From the NCBI GenBank assembly GCA_019426215.1, contig CM033404.1, positions 27,461,851 to 27,525,850 on the forward strand: a stretch of 64,000 nt of DNA, in the 5' to 3' direction. The notes under the pieces are model-generated. The model worked only from the letters and a program-made list of their open reading frames with translations. It ran no database searches and was not told the DNA's origin. The DNA comes from Buddleja alternifolia (lineage: Eukaryota; Streptophyta; Magnoliopsida; Lamiales; Scrophulariaceae). This document shows positions 48,071-59,800 of this stretch, piece by piece (position 1 is the stretch's first letter; each line of letters begins with the position of its first letter). Position numbers and translations under genes: made by a program.

Positions 48071-49938
48071 CAATCTCTGATTTTCATATTTAATTGAATA
48101 CGTGATTTATGTGATTTTTGCATTTTTGAAGCATGTTATTAGAATATGTTTTTATGATATGAAAACCATGATATTTCTGCGTTTAATTCATGTATATTGT
48201 AGTTTGATGATATGTGAATTGAAAAATCAATGTTGTGTGAGAATTGGGGGTGAAAACCCCGAAACGAGTGAGACACGCTCGACATGCGTAGTCTGTGCAT
48301 TGGGCGCGTAGACAGCACGCTACGCGGGCAGCGTGCGCGGAGCCATGTGCTTTTGGGCACATGCCGCCAGGCCACCTGACCATGCACTGGGCAAATGGCC
48401 AGGCCACATGCATGGCGTCAGGATCAATGGGCTCGAGCATTTTACCCGGATCCTAACGGGTCGGGTTGAAATTTCTCGGGTCCAATTTTAAATAAATAAA
48501 TTTTGGGCTATTTTAATTATCCAGGTGAGCCAAAAAGATGATCACCCAGATTTAATTGAATAAACCCAAATTGTTTTAATTAAAATTATGGACTTTCAAT
48601 AAATTAGTTTTGGGCGTAATTAATTGAATATTAAATATGCCAATGGTTGGTAATTTTTGTTTGACGAAATCGAGCCCAAATTGTTTTATTAAATATTAAT
48701 TATTGAAGTGAAATAATTAATTAATTATTCTTGGAGGATTTTTTTAATTAATTAATTAATTTAAATAATAAATTTTCACTAGATGGTTTATTATCATAAG
48801 TACCAATAAAGTTTGGTATTTTATTGAGGAAATTAATTAGTTCGACTAATTAATTATTAACTTAATCACCAACATAGTTGTTTTAAATACCACGAGCATG
48901 TATTATATGATGGTGACATTTATTCATGGGCTTAGGTTGTTTTCTTTTGATTGTATTTCCTTTTAATGGGTTGTAAAGGATGGATTTGAGCCTGTTTATT
49001 TTATTTCTAGAATTATGTATAGGTTTTTAATTTAATCTCATGTAATAGATAGAAATAGAATAGCCTCTTTTTTAAGAGGAGATCAATCCAAAAAAAGGAG
49101 CTTCGAACCTAAGAAAAATAGTTAGGCTTATTTTTCATTTTTATGATGGCCCATTAGCTTGGGCCCTCTAGATAAAGCTAATGGATAAATGTGTTGGATT
49201 TATTGCTTTCAATGCATGTTCATTAATTATGTGAAGCATGTATGTTATCAGTATGCGCTACATAAATTTGATAATATGCAAAGTGAGAGTTAGATAAATG
49301 TTTAGAACATGAATTCTCCCAATTAAAAATTATACTAAGTTAGTAAGCGGCGCTAGGCATCCTTTCCCTCCACTAAACTTAATAGAATTAATTTTAAACC
49401 TAGTATGTGGCATCTTCCCAGTAAGTGGGGGTCATATATCAAGATTTAATTCTAACATTTTATTAAGTGCATTAGATGCGTTAATCGAGACATATTTCAC
49501 CCCAAATATCGTTAAAGGGTTGCAAGGTAAAATTCAAATGTTAGATTATGAGGAGTTAGTGGGAATAAACTTAGATAGTCCACAAAGCCTATAAATTGTT
49601 AAAGGGTTGCGGTTTTGGTGGGTTATGGGAAAAAGAAGATTGGACCGTCTATTGGATAGATTGATGTTGGACATTACTTTAATTAAGTAATGGACCAAAT
49701 ATCGTTAAAGGGTTGCCATCCATTACATTAATTAAACAACTCAATCCCCACTACGAAGCTATAAAAAACGATCACTTCTGTTTTTCACAGTGGGAGTGTG
49801 AATCTCGAAAAATGTAGTGGAAGCCAAGTTATAAGTCAAAGTCCTTGATTTTAAACTTGGTTTTAGTTTAGTTACATACGTCTAATTAAGTCTGGTTTAT
49901 TTTCTACAGTTATATGATTTATCTCTCTCAAAACAAAA
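48071..49938 (+). other. Untranslated leader of copia A''
   Basis: About 1.9 kb without a credible ORF. A GC-rich block at about 48270-48430 has CACGCTACGCGGGCAGCGTG, an imperfect palindrome, and GCCAGGCCAC repeats. AT-rich DNA follows, then the three-copy element at 49502-49716. The ORFs at 48102-48440 are chance frames in the GC block. Confidence 0.65.
49502..49716 (+). repeat. Three spaced copies of a leader element in A''
   Basis: Copies at 49502-49523, 49588-49610 and 49695-49716 share AAATATCGTTAAAGGGTTGC (the second has AAATTGTTAAAGGGTTGC). Copy ends are spaced 87 and 106 bp, close to the 82 and 101 bp in X, and lie 220-440 bp upstream of gag. Confidence 0.7.
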
Positions 49939-51003
49939 ATGACTATCAACCCACTTTCCGTTTTACTCGAAAAGAACATCCTTACTGGACCCAACTACGT
50001 GGACTGGCTAAGGAACTTGAGAATAGTTCTCAACATGGAGTCATTGGGATATGTGTTGGACGTTGACATCCTGCTTCGTCTGCCAAAACACATGCCAACG
50101 AGCAAGAAGTCCAAGCTCACGAAAAGTGGGTGAAGGACGATGTCCGAGTGCATGGGTACATTCTTGGCTCAATGAATGAGCTTCAGGGGTTCCAAGAGAA
50201 GATGACCACTGCGAAGGCTATCTTGGCACACTTGGTTGAGCTCTATGGTGAGCATAGTCATACTGCTATATATGAGATATCTAAAGAGCTCGTCGGGGCC
50301 AAAATGAGAGAAGGTGATAAAGTTGGGGATCATGTCCTCAAGATGATCTTGAGGATTGAGAGACTGGAGGCTCTCGATTTTACTATGAACCAACATCTTC
50401 AAACCGATTTTATTTTGCAGTCTCTTCCGGGTTCATTTTCCAAATTTGTCATGAGATTGAATGCAACTTAGCTAGGCCAATGAACAAATTAAACACTGCA
50501 CAATCTCAATCTAAGCCCAAGGGAAAAGAAACTGCATTGGTAATCTCTTCTGGACCTAAAAGGGCGAAGAACAAGAAGAAGAAAGCCAAAAAGCAAGGTG
50601 GTGAGTTTGGAGCTCAGGGTGGTGACGATAAAAGAAAAGGGAAAGCTCTTGTGAATCGCAGGCTTAAGGGGCCACAGAAGACGGATACATGTCTACACTG
50701 CTGTGAGCTGGGCCACTGGAGAAGGAACTGTCCAAATATGAGCCGAGAGCACATGGAACTTTATGTTCATGAAACTTATTCTTCTATGACCATTTTCTCT
50801 ACATCTTGGATTCTTGATTCTAGAGATAGTGCTCACATTTGTTGTATAAATCAGGATTTGGTGCGAAGAAGGAAGCTGGACAGTGATGAGGAGAAGATCA
50901 GAGTAGGCAGCGGGCAAAGCGTCGGAGCTAGTGGAATTTGATCTACCTCATTGATTTTAAATTTTGGACATTTACTTTTTCAGGATAATGTTTTAATTTT
51001 GCC
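49939..51003 (+). pseudogene. Copia gag and protease start of A''
   Basis: ATG at 49939 (MTINPLSVLLEKNILTGPNY). A stop and shift occur at about 50130, then 50130-50471 (KVGDHVLKMILRIERLEAL) with a stop, then 50480-50941. The last block has a basic stretch (KRAKNKKKKAKK), the zinc knuckle CLHCCELGHWRRNC (C-x2-C-x4-H-x4-C) near 50695-50736, and the protease start WILDSRDSAH, where the catalytic DSG reads DSR. A TGA at about 50939 is followed by further protease-like frame to the junction near 51003. Confidence 0.82.
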
Positions 51004-51298
51004 TAATGGTTATGAATATGATGATGACTATGATTATGACTACCATTATAATCGAGGATATTATTATTATACACCCAAAAAGCACACGCAACACGTTGTG
51101 AAACCCAAAAAGGCCAGTGTTCCTACAATGAAGACCAGGCAAATTTGGGTTCCTAAAGTTCTAATTCAAACTAACAATGTTACTAATGTTAAAGGACCCA
51201 AGCAACAATGGGTACCTGAACAGAAATAGAACTTCCCTTTTGATTGCAGGTACCTAAATCTAGAGCCGATACATCTGTGTGGTACTTTGATAGTGGAT
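51004..51298 (+). pseudogene. Sirevirus gag C-terminus and protease start, fragment
   Basis: Reads a Tyr/Asp-rich tail (DDDYDYDYHYNRGYYY), KPKKASVPTMKTRQIWVPKV and KGPKQQWVPEQK with a TAG stop. In the other frame, VWYFDSG follows, the start of the protease. This matches S1 7241-7510 in reverse orientation. It is cut at the codons after DSG by the LTR of gypsy C. The bases TGGAT at 51294-51298 should be the target duplication of C. Confidence 0.88.
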
Positions 51299-52240
51299 TG
51301 ACACGCAAAATCCTAGCAAGTATACTAGGTCGTGCAATGTAATAAAGTGGACTATTTAGCCCGGGGTATATCGTCTCCACAGGGACAATTGGATTCAATG
51401 CTCGTAATTGCTATGTTATCTAATTCTAAGCTAAATCAATTTATAAGATGATAGGTGTTTATACTATGAAAATAATCAAAGACAACTATGTGATAAACAA
51501 GATAATAAATCGAATGGAAAGAGGTGATTGGGTTATGATCCTACAATGTTCTATTCTATGTTCATGAACTCTCAATTATCCGGATTCTTAGAACGTTCTT
51601 GTTATGGCGAAACCCCCTAATGTATTTATTATTCAATCTCTTGAAATAACAAGCCTATACTAGTTAACAACTTCCTATATCTCTATAGTGAAGATTGAAT
51701 TAACTAACATGCATTTAGGTTCAAAGGAATTCCTTGCTTACGAAGATCCTACATTCAATCGGGTCATCTTATCACAAAAAGCCACACAACGCAATCGATT
51801 CTATCTCTAGTCAACTGTTACGTTATGATGTTTGATTTTTCGATCTCCCTTTATTTATCTCCTCTCGGTCTCAAGACAAAGCATTATATCAAACACATGG
51901 TGATCATTCATGTGAAAGCATTAAGCATAAAATCAAACATGTAACAAGAATGTAATGAATCCGGAAATTAATCATTCATTAAACACAAAACATCACAAAG
52001 TATTTACATAACCCAACCACAAAGATGCTTAGCTCATACTTATAATAACAAATGATTCAACAATTCTATAAGACATAGTTGATAAACTAATCAAAGAGAA
52101 AGAGTTGAATTACTCCCTATTACAAGGTGTGAATCCAAGCTTTTGATGATGAAAATGGCTCCTCAAGCTTCCTTGGGTCTTCCTATGGCTTCCCTATGTG
52201 TTTTTAGAACAAGTCTAAGTGTTTTCCAAGAGAAAAGTGT

Positions 52241-52249
52241 GTTATAAAG
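52241..52249 (-). promoter_or_regulatory. Putative TATA box in the C 3' LTR
   Basis: The minus strand reads CTTTATAAC about 45 bp downstream of the CCGCGG cluster. The same box is at 63507-63515 in the 5' LTR, where it would be active. Confidence 0.5.
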
Positions 52250-52293
52250 GAGGAAAACGGCGGACTTAAAATTAGGGCATCGGGCAAATCGGA

Positions 52294-52545
52294 CCGCGGC
52301 ACACATTCTAAACCGACCGCGGCTCGGATGGCAAGCCGTGCCGCGGCACATTACCGCGGTCTAAAAAGCAAATCATGCCGCGGTTTGCCGAGGTCCAACA
52401 GGGTGCCGAAAGGTCATAACAGGGCCGCGGTGTTCTGGGCGCCGAAGGCCGCGGTCCTGTACCGCGGTCCTATCCGGGTTTCTCATGGCATTGCACCGCG
52501 ACAGCGGTCTTGCGCCGGATTTAGTGCCGCGGTTCTGTGCCGCGG
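52294..52545. repeat. CCGCGG motif cluster in the C 3' LTR
   Basis: Ten exact CCGCGG sites in 252 bp (52294, 52317, 52341, 52354, 52378, 52435, 52449, 52462, 52527, 52540), mostly as TGCCGCGGT or ACCGCGG. The 5' LTR has the equivalent cluster at about 63560-63800, also ten sites. It lies 200-455 bp from the LTR start, just upstream of the TATA-like box. Confidence 0.9.
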
Positions 52546-52747
52546 TCCAGAATGGCAGATTCATATTTTTATTCGCTTTTCCTTCTCTTGTTCTGCCTTC
52601 TTACTCAATAATTGATCTATTTGACTTACATCCCTACACACATGAAATTTAAACAAATCAAAGCACTATGCAGGATATTCATTACTAAATTATAACGAAA
52701 ATACCTAAATCAAAGGGGTAAAAAACTTGTAAAATGTGAACTTATCA

Positions 52748-52783
52748 GCTACCCCCCAACTAGGCTTTGATCGTCTCGATCAA
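52748..52783 (-). promoter_or_regulatory. Polypurine tract and hairpin of gypsy C
   Basis: Minus strand: the perfect inverted repeat TTGATCG-AGA-CGATCAA (52783-52767), then GTTGGGGGGTAGC up to the LTR start TGATAAG. This is the same arrangement as in the D elements with different paired bases. Confidence 0.78.
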
Positions 52784-54404
52784 TAGATGGTGAACAAATA
52801 CTCATAAGTTCAGATTGTTTGCTGTGATTCGGGATCTTTTAAATGCTGAATGTTTCGGAATCAAGTATGCACATGAGGCTCAATTTTTGCACTTCCCACA
52901 AAAGAGGTGAGTATTACTCCCTCGAAAATAGTCATGATAAGTTACACGTTGCCTAGAACATTCAACAATTTGAAAATCTCTAAAACATCTCGAAATCCAT
53001 CTTTTAATCATGAACTCCATATCTATTATTTTTATGTCAAAAGCACATTTTTTTAAAAACATGATTATGCAAACTAATTAGATAATAAAAACATTGAAAC
53101 AATCCAAATCTTTGTTAACTTTTCGGTGTATATGAAGTGTGAAAGTCACGATCAAAAGGTCTTTTCGGCTTGTAACGTAAGGCTAGGTAATGGCTTGGAC
53201 GGGAATATATGGATAAAGTGACTAAATTCAAGAGAGCATACAACGCAATATCATCGAGCTAAACACTCACTTATCAACCGAACAATTTTGTACCTCTTGT
53301 CACTTATCACTTATCACTTATCACATTGAAGTCTAGTTCATAGCCTTGTCGAGAGCACAAATATATATATATATATTTTTTTTATTTTTTTTTATTAATA
53401 AATCTCGACTATTTAACCAACTTTCAGTTCTTCATTTCATCCCCTCTTTTCACATAAAATCCAAACCTCCAATATTTTATCATAAGCAAGAACGACACCA
53501 CCTTCTAAACCACTAATCAATGAGCTTCGATACCCAAAACAAAGTGTATACCCAAATAAATATCAAATGATATGAAGTTCTATGCTCTCTCAATTAGGAA
53601 ATAGACTTTGTTTTACTTTTAGGCTAAAGGGTGGTTGGTGTGGCTTACGAAAGGAAGACGAATGGTGGTTTTTAGTGTGCTTAGCACACTCCATTCTTAT
53701 CAATATGGCTCAAAACAAGGTCTAGAGATTATGCAATATAGTGAAGGCTAAATGTAAGGCTAGAGACAATGAAAGATGGCCTAAATCATTTCATGACTTT
53801 GCAAAATCAATACACACTTCAAAATCGACAAAAGTGAAAGTTCAATGCTTTAAATCCTCAACAATTCACATAAGCATGGCTAAAAAAAAGCTTTCACATG
53901 TAAAATACGACAATTGATTTCATCTTAGATGAAGTAGAGACACTCAAACGAATCATGCTCCAAGAAAAAGTATGAAAAATCATGAAATCATTGATTATCA
54001 CAGTTTTCTAATCCCAAATCAAGCATGAATCTTAACAAATGAGCACAAATTACACCAATTCGCCTCATCACAATAGAATATGGGACGTCTAAACCCACCC
54101 CCCAACTAATCAAGTACATTGCCCCCAATGAACGGACATATAGATGCAAAGAAGAAGAAAGAAAGACGTCCCTGAGTGTGGAAGGTAAGTGATGTCCAAA
54201 AAAACGAAAGAGCAACAAGGCGTAGAGTCTGAAACTAAAGGCGAGCCATCTGTTGAGTTAGAAAAAATAAGAAAGAGCATCATAACACTAAGGTCACACA
54301 TAATGAGAAAAGCATAAACACCACAACCAGAAAACGACAATAAACGGAAAAAAACAACAACAATACAACCGTTCAAAAGGAAGAAAAGAAAAACAATAAA
54401 ATGT
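52784..54404 (-). other. 3' non-coding region of gypsy C
   Basis: AT-rich with no credible ORF. It has a short tandem CTTATCA repeat (about 53302-53323), an AT dinucleotide run beside poly-T (53360-53395), and the block CACCCCCCAAC...ACATTGCCCCCAATG at 54097-54130, the reverse of the ACATTGGGGGCAATGT landmark seen in D elements. Confidence 0.6.
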
Positions 54405-55601
54405 CTAAAGGGATGTGGGCATAGCGTCATCAGGAGCTTCGGAAGTGTCGGGCTGTGGATGGGGTGGGGATTCCCAGGCAGGGGGTGAAAGTGGGGTACT
54501 GGAGCCGAAGTGGAGGTTCTCGAAACTGCGTATCTGATAATCCCATAGGCGCTTTTGGCGCCTCTCAGTTCGGTCCAACTGTGTAGTGATCCCGTGAAAT
54601 GCTGTCATCATCGTATCAAAACCCTGATGCATATCCATCCGTAAAGCATGTATCTGAGCATCGAGGTGTTCATACCTCGCAGTCTGAGAACGTGGGGCTG
54701 GGGGAGGGACAGCAGGAGCCTGCATATGAGGAGGTACATCAGCAGCACCGGCATCCGCATAAAGTGGTGGAAGCGGTGCAGCAATGCTGGCATCATCAAG
54801 ATCGCCCATAGGCTGTGTCGTGGCCTCAGAAGAGTGAATAGAGACACCCCCGCGTATAGCTAAGGCAGTGATCAAATGAGGGTGCGCCAGATTCTGTGTA
54901 GTGCTCTTCTGAATCGATTCCAACAGGGAATTTTTTAATATGCGGCCTACATCAATGCTGCGGCCACTCATAATGGCATAAAGAAGAGTTGCTCGGCTCT
55001 TTAGCACCATACTGACCGATGTGGTGGGAAGAAAGCGGGCCGTAATGAATAGATACCATAACTTGGCCTGGGGCAGAAGGCACGTGCGGGGAAACTTGAC
55101 CGGAATGCCCCGAGTCGTTATCCAAGTGGACCCGGGGTGGCAAAGGGTGTTCATCAACTCCATAGGGTCGGGCTCAAAGTGCAAAAATTCCTCATTGCCA
55201 ACGTATGGAAGCTCAAAGAGTCGGTGGATGGTTTTCTTATCAAATTTAACCGACACACCCCGCACTTTAACCCTATTCTTCCGTTTGACTCGATCAAAGT
55301 CGTGAGCATTGGCATAAAACTCACGAACCACCGAGAGGACAGCAGGCTGAGGGGTTTTCACAAATTTAGTCCACCCACGGTTTTGGATTTGAAAGAGAAT
55401 TTCCTGATTCCGATCAGTAACATTTATTCCACGCTCGGGAACACAATTCTTAGACAAGAAAATCTCAGAGTAGCGGGTAGATGCTTCTAAACTCACAAAT
55501 TTGGATCTATCATAAAGTGGAACCTCAGACTCTTCGGGCTCGGGTGATGGTGGAGCCTGAGAAGAGGAGGGTTCATTGGCCCGACGTGTGCTAGAACGCA
55601 T
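54405..55601 (-). CDS. Env-like ORF of gypsy C
   Basis: Open from the ATG at 55601 (MRSSTRRANEPSSSQAPPSP) to the stop at 54405, 398 residues. Residues ~30-230 contain WTKFVKTPQPAVLSVVREFY, VRGVSVKFDKKTIHRLFELP and ARFLPTTSVSMVLKSRATLL. These fit the putative plant transposon protein domain (PF20167-like) common in Athila elements downstream of pol. A proline/alanine-rich linker follows, then a short coiled coil (LDAQIHALRMDMHQGFDTMM) and a P/S-rich tail. No signal peptide or membrane span is visible. It is same-strand with pol, 1.27 kb downstream. Role unknown; possibly nucleic-acid or silencing related. A GTG extension to 55655 is less likely. Confidence 0.75.
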   Translation of the reverse strand: MRSSTRRANEPSSSQAPPSPEPEESEVPLYDRSKFVSLEASTRYSEIFLSKNCVPERGINVTDRNQEILFQIQNRGWTKFVKTPQPAVLSVVREFYANAHDFDRVKRKNRVKVRGVSVKFDKKTIHRLFELPYVGNEEFLHFEPDPMELMNTLCHPGSTWITTRGIPVKFPRTCLLPQAKLWYLFITARFLPTTSVSMVLKSRATLLYAIMSGRSIDVGRILKNSLLESIQKSTTQNLAHPHLITALAIRGGVSIHSSEATTQPMGDLDDASIAAPLPPLYADAGAADVPPHMQAPAVPPPAPRSQTARYEHLDAQIHALRMDMHQGFDTMMTAFHGITTQLDRTERRQKRLWDYQIRSFENLHFGSSTPLSPPAWESPPHPQPDTSEAPDDAMPTSL

Positions 55602-56867
55602 TGCACTCAATCCCAAAGCAAAAACCGACAATGACCCACAATGCAACACCACCACAAACCAATTTTCTCACCAATCAACACCACAATATTTTCGTCAACA
55701 ACAAAAACCGAAGGCAGATATCCCAACAACCAAACCAAGGATACACAAAATAAGCCGGCAAGGCGCACGAATAAACGAAAGATACAAGAGGGAGTGAAAA
55801 GCCTTACCCACCGAAAACAATCCCGGAGTCGGCCAAAAGTGCCAAAGCAATTCGCACAAGCATAAACAGCCCCTGTAAATCTGGAAATTGCAAAAAGAGA
55901 ACCCCGAATTTGTTGAAATTTGGCAAAATACCCCCTGAAATTAGTTAAATTGTTAGAATAGGCCCTGAAAGTCGAAATGTGAGCAGCAATCGACCCTGAA
56001 ACTCTGAAAATCAAACAAATCGGCCCTTATCCGATGGGAATGGTATAAAAATCGGACCCCAATGTGAAATTTTGAAAAAAATTCGTCCTATGCATGAACC
56101 CTAGGAAAAATCACCCACAATTCACCTAAAATCCGAAAATAATCGGTGGGATAGAGAGGATAGATCGAAAATAGGATGGGTAATGGTGATTTTTATGTTT
56201 GGAAGTGAAAGAAGGTCGGATTTTGGGGCGGGGAGGTTAATAATGCCGCGGTCGAGTGTTTGGAAGAGAGGAATAGTGGGGAAAATGCAGCAGAATTCAG
56301 CCCTTAAAGTGCTGAATATCCGCGACGTGCCGCGGTCCCGTGCCGCGGCACAAACAAAACCGCGGTCCAGGGACGCGGAATGGTGCACTTGTGCACTTGG
56401 CAAAGAAGTGAGGGGGAACCGCGGTATGGTTTTAGAAAATCACATTGACGCCGCGGTTTCGAGCCGCGGCGCAGAAAGTGCGTAACGTTTGCCCGTATTT
56501 TTTCAAAGACGGCCGCGGTCCTGTGCCGCGGCGCAGAAAGTGCGTAACGTTTGCCCGTATTTTTTTTCAAAGACGACCGCGGTCCCGTGCCGCGGTACAG
56601 TGCCGAGATGTGTAGGCATTGACTAGGTGCCGCGGCACTGAACTACGGTCCTGTTCCCAAAATTTTTTTTTTTTTTTTTTTTTTTTTGAAAATAAAAACG
56701 CAGCAACCGAAAATTCAACAAACCCTGAAACAAGAAATCAAAAATAACTCAGCTCAAGAAGTAAAACAAAAGGAAAATTAATGAAAAATTAAGAAAACAT
56801 GAAAAATGTGGGTTGCCTCCCACGAAGCGCTGGTTTATAGTCATTAGCTTGACGTTTCAAGAGGGGG
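55602..56867 (-). other. Pol-to-env spacer of gypsy C with CCGCGG cluster
   Basis: No credible ORF. Twelve exact CCGCGG sites fall between 56245 and 56635. A poly-T run of 25 is at 56663-56687. At 56816-56838 is the reverse complement of GCGCTTCGTGGGAGGCAACC, the landmark that follows pol in Athila elements. The distal part (55860-56140) has repeated AATTTGG/CCCTGAAA phrases without an obvious signal. Confidence 0.7.
56463..56588. repeat. Tandem duplication of ~62 bp in the C spacer
   Basis: Two copies, 56463-56524 and 56525-56588. Each begins GCCGCGGCGCAGAAAGTGCG and ends with CCGCGGTCC(T/C)GT, with a T-run length change between them. Each unit carries two CCGCGG sites. Confidence 0.85.
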
Positions 56868-59800
56868 TCACGGGGATGGATCCTGGAGCGGGACGGTGTG
56901 CTTGTCCTTGCTCCATCCTTGATGAAAATAATGTTTCAACCGGTGCCCATTTACAGTAAAAGTACCCTTTACCTCGTCGTGAATCTCAATAGCCCCGGAT
57001 GGATAAACCTTTGTGATAGTGAAAGGACCTGACCACTTTGAACGGAGTTTGCCCGGAAAAAGTCGTAGGCGAGAGTTGAAAAGAAGTACCACATCGCCAA
57101 CTTGAAATTCCCGGGGTGTGATCCTTTGATCATGCCATTTCTTCGTTCGTTCCTTATACAACTTGGCATTCTCATATGCCTCATGTCGAAATTCGTCAAG
57201 CTCATTAAGTTGGAGTAACCGATTTTTACCTGTAGCTTGCATATCAAAGTTAAGCATTTTAATAGCCCAATATGCTCTATGCTCAAGTTCGACAGGTAGG
57301 TGACATGCTTTTCCAAAAACAAGGCGGTAAGGTGACATGCCGATTGGGGTTTTAAACGCGGTTCTATATGCCCAAAGTGCATCATCTAGCTTGAGGGACC
57401 AATCCTTCCTAGAGGAACTAACTGTTTTTTCTAAGATGCGTTTAATTTCCCTATTCAACACTTCTACATGTCCACTCGTTTGAGGGTGATACGGGGTCGA
57501 GACCTTATGTGTGACACCATATTTTGTTAAAAGAGCATCAAATTGTTTGTTCCGAAAATGTGTGCCACCATCGCTAATAATTGCTCGAGGAGTGCCAAAA
57601 CGAGTGAAAATATGCTTCTTTAAAAATCTTAGCACTACTCGAGCATCATTAGTTTGCAATGCTTCCGCCTCAACCCACTTAGACACATAATCAACGGCTA
57701 CAAGTATGTACTTGTGGGAATGAGAATTAGGGAAGGGTCCCATAAAATCAATTCCCCACACATCAAAAAGTTCGAATTCTAGCATATTATTAAAAGGCAT
57801 CTCATGCTTTCGAGAAATATTGCCAACACGTTGGCATTTATCACACGATGCAACAAAAGCATGGCTATCTTTAAATAAAGTAGGCCAGAAGAAACCCGAT
57901 TGTAGCACCTTGAGGGCGGTCTTAGTGGGTCCGAAGTGTCCTCCAATGACACCATCGTGACAGTGGCGCAAGATAGACATTGTTTCCTCGAAGGGAACAC
58001 ACCTTCGGATAATACAATCTGCACAAACTTTAAACAAGTAAGGATCATCCCACAAATAGTGCTTAGCTTCAGATAGGAATTTCTTCCACTGATGATAATT
58101 AAGATCTGGGGGGAGTTCCCTCGTGACAAGATAATTCGCAATATCAGCAAACCAGGGGCGGGGTCCATTAATGATAGCATAAAGATGTTCATCCGGGAAT
58201 TCTTCTAAAATTGGTGTGGCTTCTAAAATATCTACCCGAGAGTCCTCAATTCTAGAAAGGTGGTCCGCAACAACATTTTCTACCCCCTTTTTGTCTCTAA
58301 TTTCTAGGTCATATTCTTGTAACAACAAGATCCACCTAATCAATCTTGGTTTTGCATCTTTTTTAGAGAGGAGGTATTTAAGAGCTGAATGGTCGGTGTA
58401 TACAATGACTTTATTCATGACAAGGTATGAATGGAACTTATCAAAAGCGAATACGACAGCTAGTAACTCTTTTTCAGTAGTTGCATAATTCTGTTGTGCA
58501 TCATTAAGTGTCTTACTCGCGTAATAAATTGTTCGAAATACCTTATCCTTGCGTTGACCAAGGACTGCACCTACCGCGAAATCACTTGCATCACACATTA
58601 GCTCAAACGGGAGACTCCAATCGGGTGCCACGATCACGGGAGCCGTAATTAATTTTTCTCGAAGAGTGTGAAATGCCTGTAAACAAGGAACGTCAAAATT
58701 AAATTGTGCATCTTTCATGAGGAGATTAGATAGAGGTTTCGAAATATTTGAAAAATTCTTAATAAACCGTCTATAAAACCCGGCATGACCGAAGAAACTC
58801 CTCACTCCTTTGACAGGTGTGGGAGGAGGAAGTTTCTCGATAACTTCCACTTTAGCGGGATCCACCTCAATACCCTTGTGTGAAATACGATGTCCCAAAA
58901 CTATGCCTTCTTGTACCATAAAGTGACACTTCTCCCAATTTAAAACAAGGTTAGTATCCTCACATCTCTGTAAAACCAATGATAAATTATTCAAACAAGA
59001 ATCAAATGAAGAGCCAAAAACAGAGAAGTCATCCATGAATATTTCAATGAAATTTGGAACCATATCATGAAAGATAGCCATCATACAACGCTGAAATGTG
59101 GCAGGCGCATTACAAAGGCCAAATGGCATTCGTCTATAAGCAAATGTACCATAAGGACAAGTGAAAGTCATTTTTTCTTGATCCTCCGGTGAAATAGCAA
59201 TTTGATTATAACCCGAATAGCCATCTAGAAAACAATAGAATTCATGTCCGGCTAACCTTTCTAGCATTTGGTCAATGAAGAGGAGGGGAAAGTGATCTTT
59301 TCTAGTAGCATCATTTAATTTCCTATAGTCAATACAAACACGCCAACCTGTCACGGTGCGAGTTGGGATTAACTCGTTTTTCTCATTTGAGATAACGGTT
59401 ATTCCTCCTTTCTTTGGCACGACTTGGGTTGGGCTTACCCATGCACTATCTGAAATAGGATATATTATACCTGAGTCAAGCAATTTAATCACTTCCTTTT
59501 TTACCACCTCTTGCATCATTGGATTTAGTCTCCTTTGAAGTTGGATTGTGGTCTTGTAATTGTCCTCCATTAGGATTTTATGCATGCAGATAGCTGGACT
59601 AATTCCTTTGATGTCTGCGATCTTCCAACCGAATGCCCTTTTGTGAGTCCTCAATACTCGTAATAGTTTTTCTTCCATGCTTCCTGTCAAAGATGAAGAA
59701 ATAATCACAGGTAAAGTTTCCGAAGTATCAAGAAAAGCATATTTCAAATGAGATGGTAAAGGTTTGAGTTCAAGTGTCGGAGGTTCTTCTATTGATTGTT

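Larger units (their letters stand above)
47434..51003 (+). mobile_element. 5'- and 3'-truncated copia element A''
   Basis: Plus-strand copia related to A' and X: truncated 5' LTR, exact PBS, long leader, then gag and protease start. The 5' ~690 bp of the LTR present in A' are missing. Pol is replaced at about 51003 by Sirevirus gag sequence, and no 3' LTR is present. Confidence 0.8.
51299..52747 (-). repeat. 3' LTR of gypsy C
   Basis: Plus-strand edges TGACACGC and GAACTTATCA, 1449 bp, nearly identical to 62568-64000. The ORFs at 52163-52615 lie within the CCGCGG cluster and are not genes. Confidence 0.95.

Noticed and set aside
48102..48440. Overlapping Cys/Arg-rich ORFs on both strands
   Set aside because: They are chance open frames through the GC-rich palindromic leader block of copia A''; no conserved domain, and the other family members keep no such frame.
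49502..49716. Possible CRISPR-like spaced repeat array
   Set aside because: Only three imperfect repeats with gaps of ~90 bp in a plant retrotransposon leader; no array structure and no cas genes.
52294..52545. CpG island promoter of a host gene
   Set aside because: The cluster is inside an LTR and repeated in the partner LTR; no host gene is adjacent.
52163..52615. Arg/Ala-rich ORFs in the gypsy C LTR (also 63470-63943 and 56122-56570)
   Set aside because: Produced by repeated CCGCGG, which reads as Arg, Ala and Gly in every frame. Frames are not preserved between the two LTRs.
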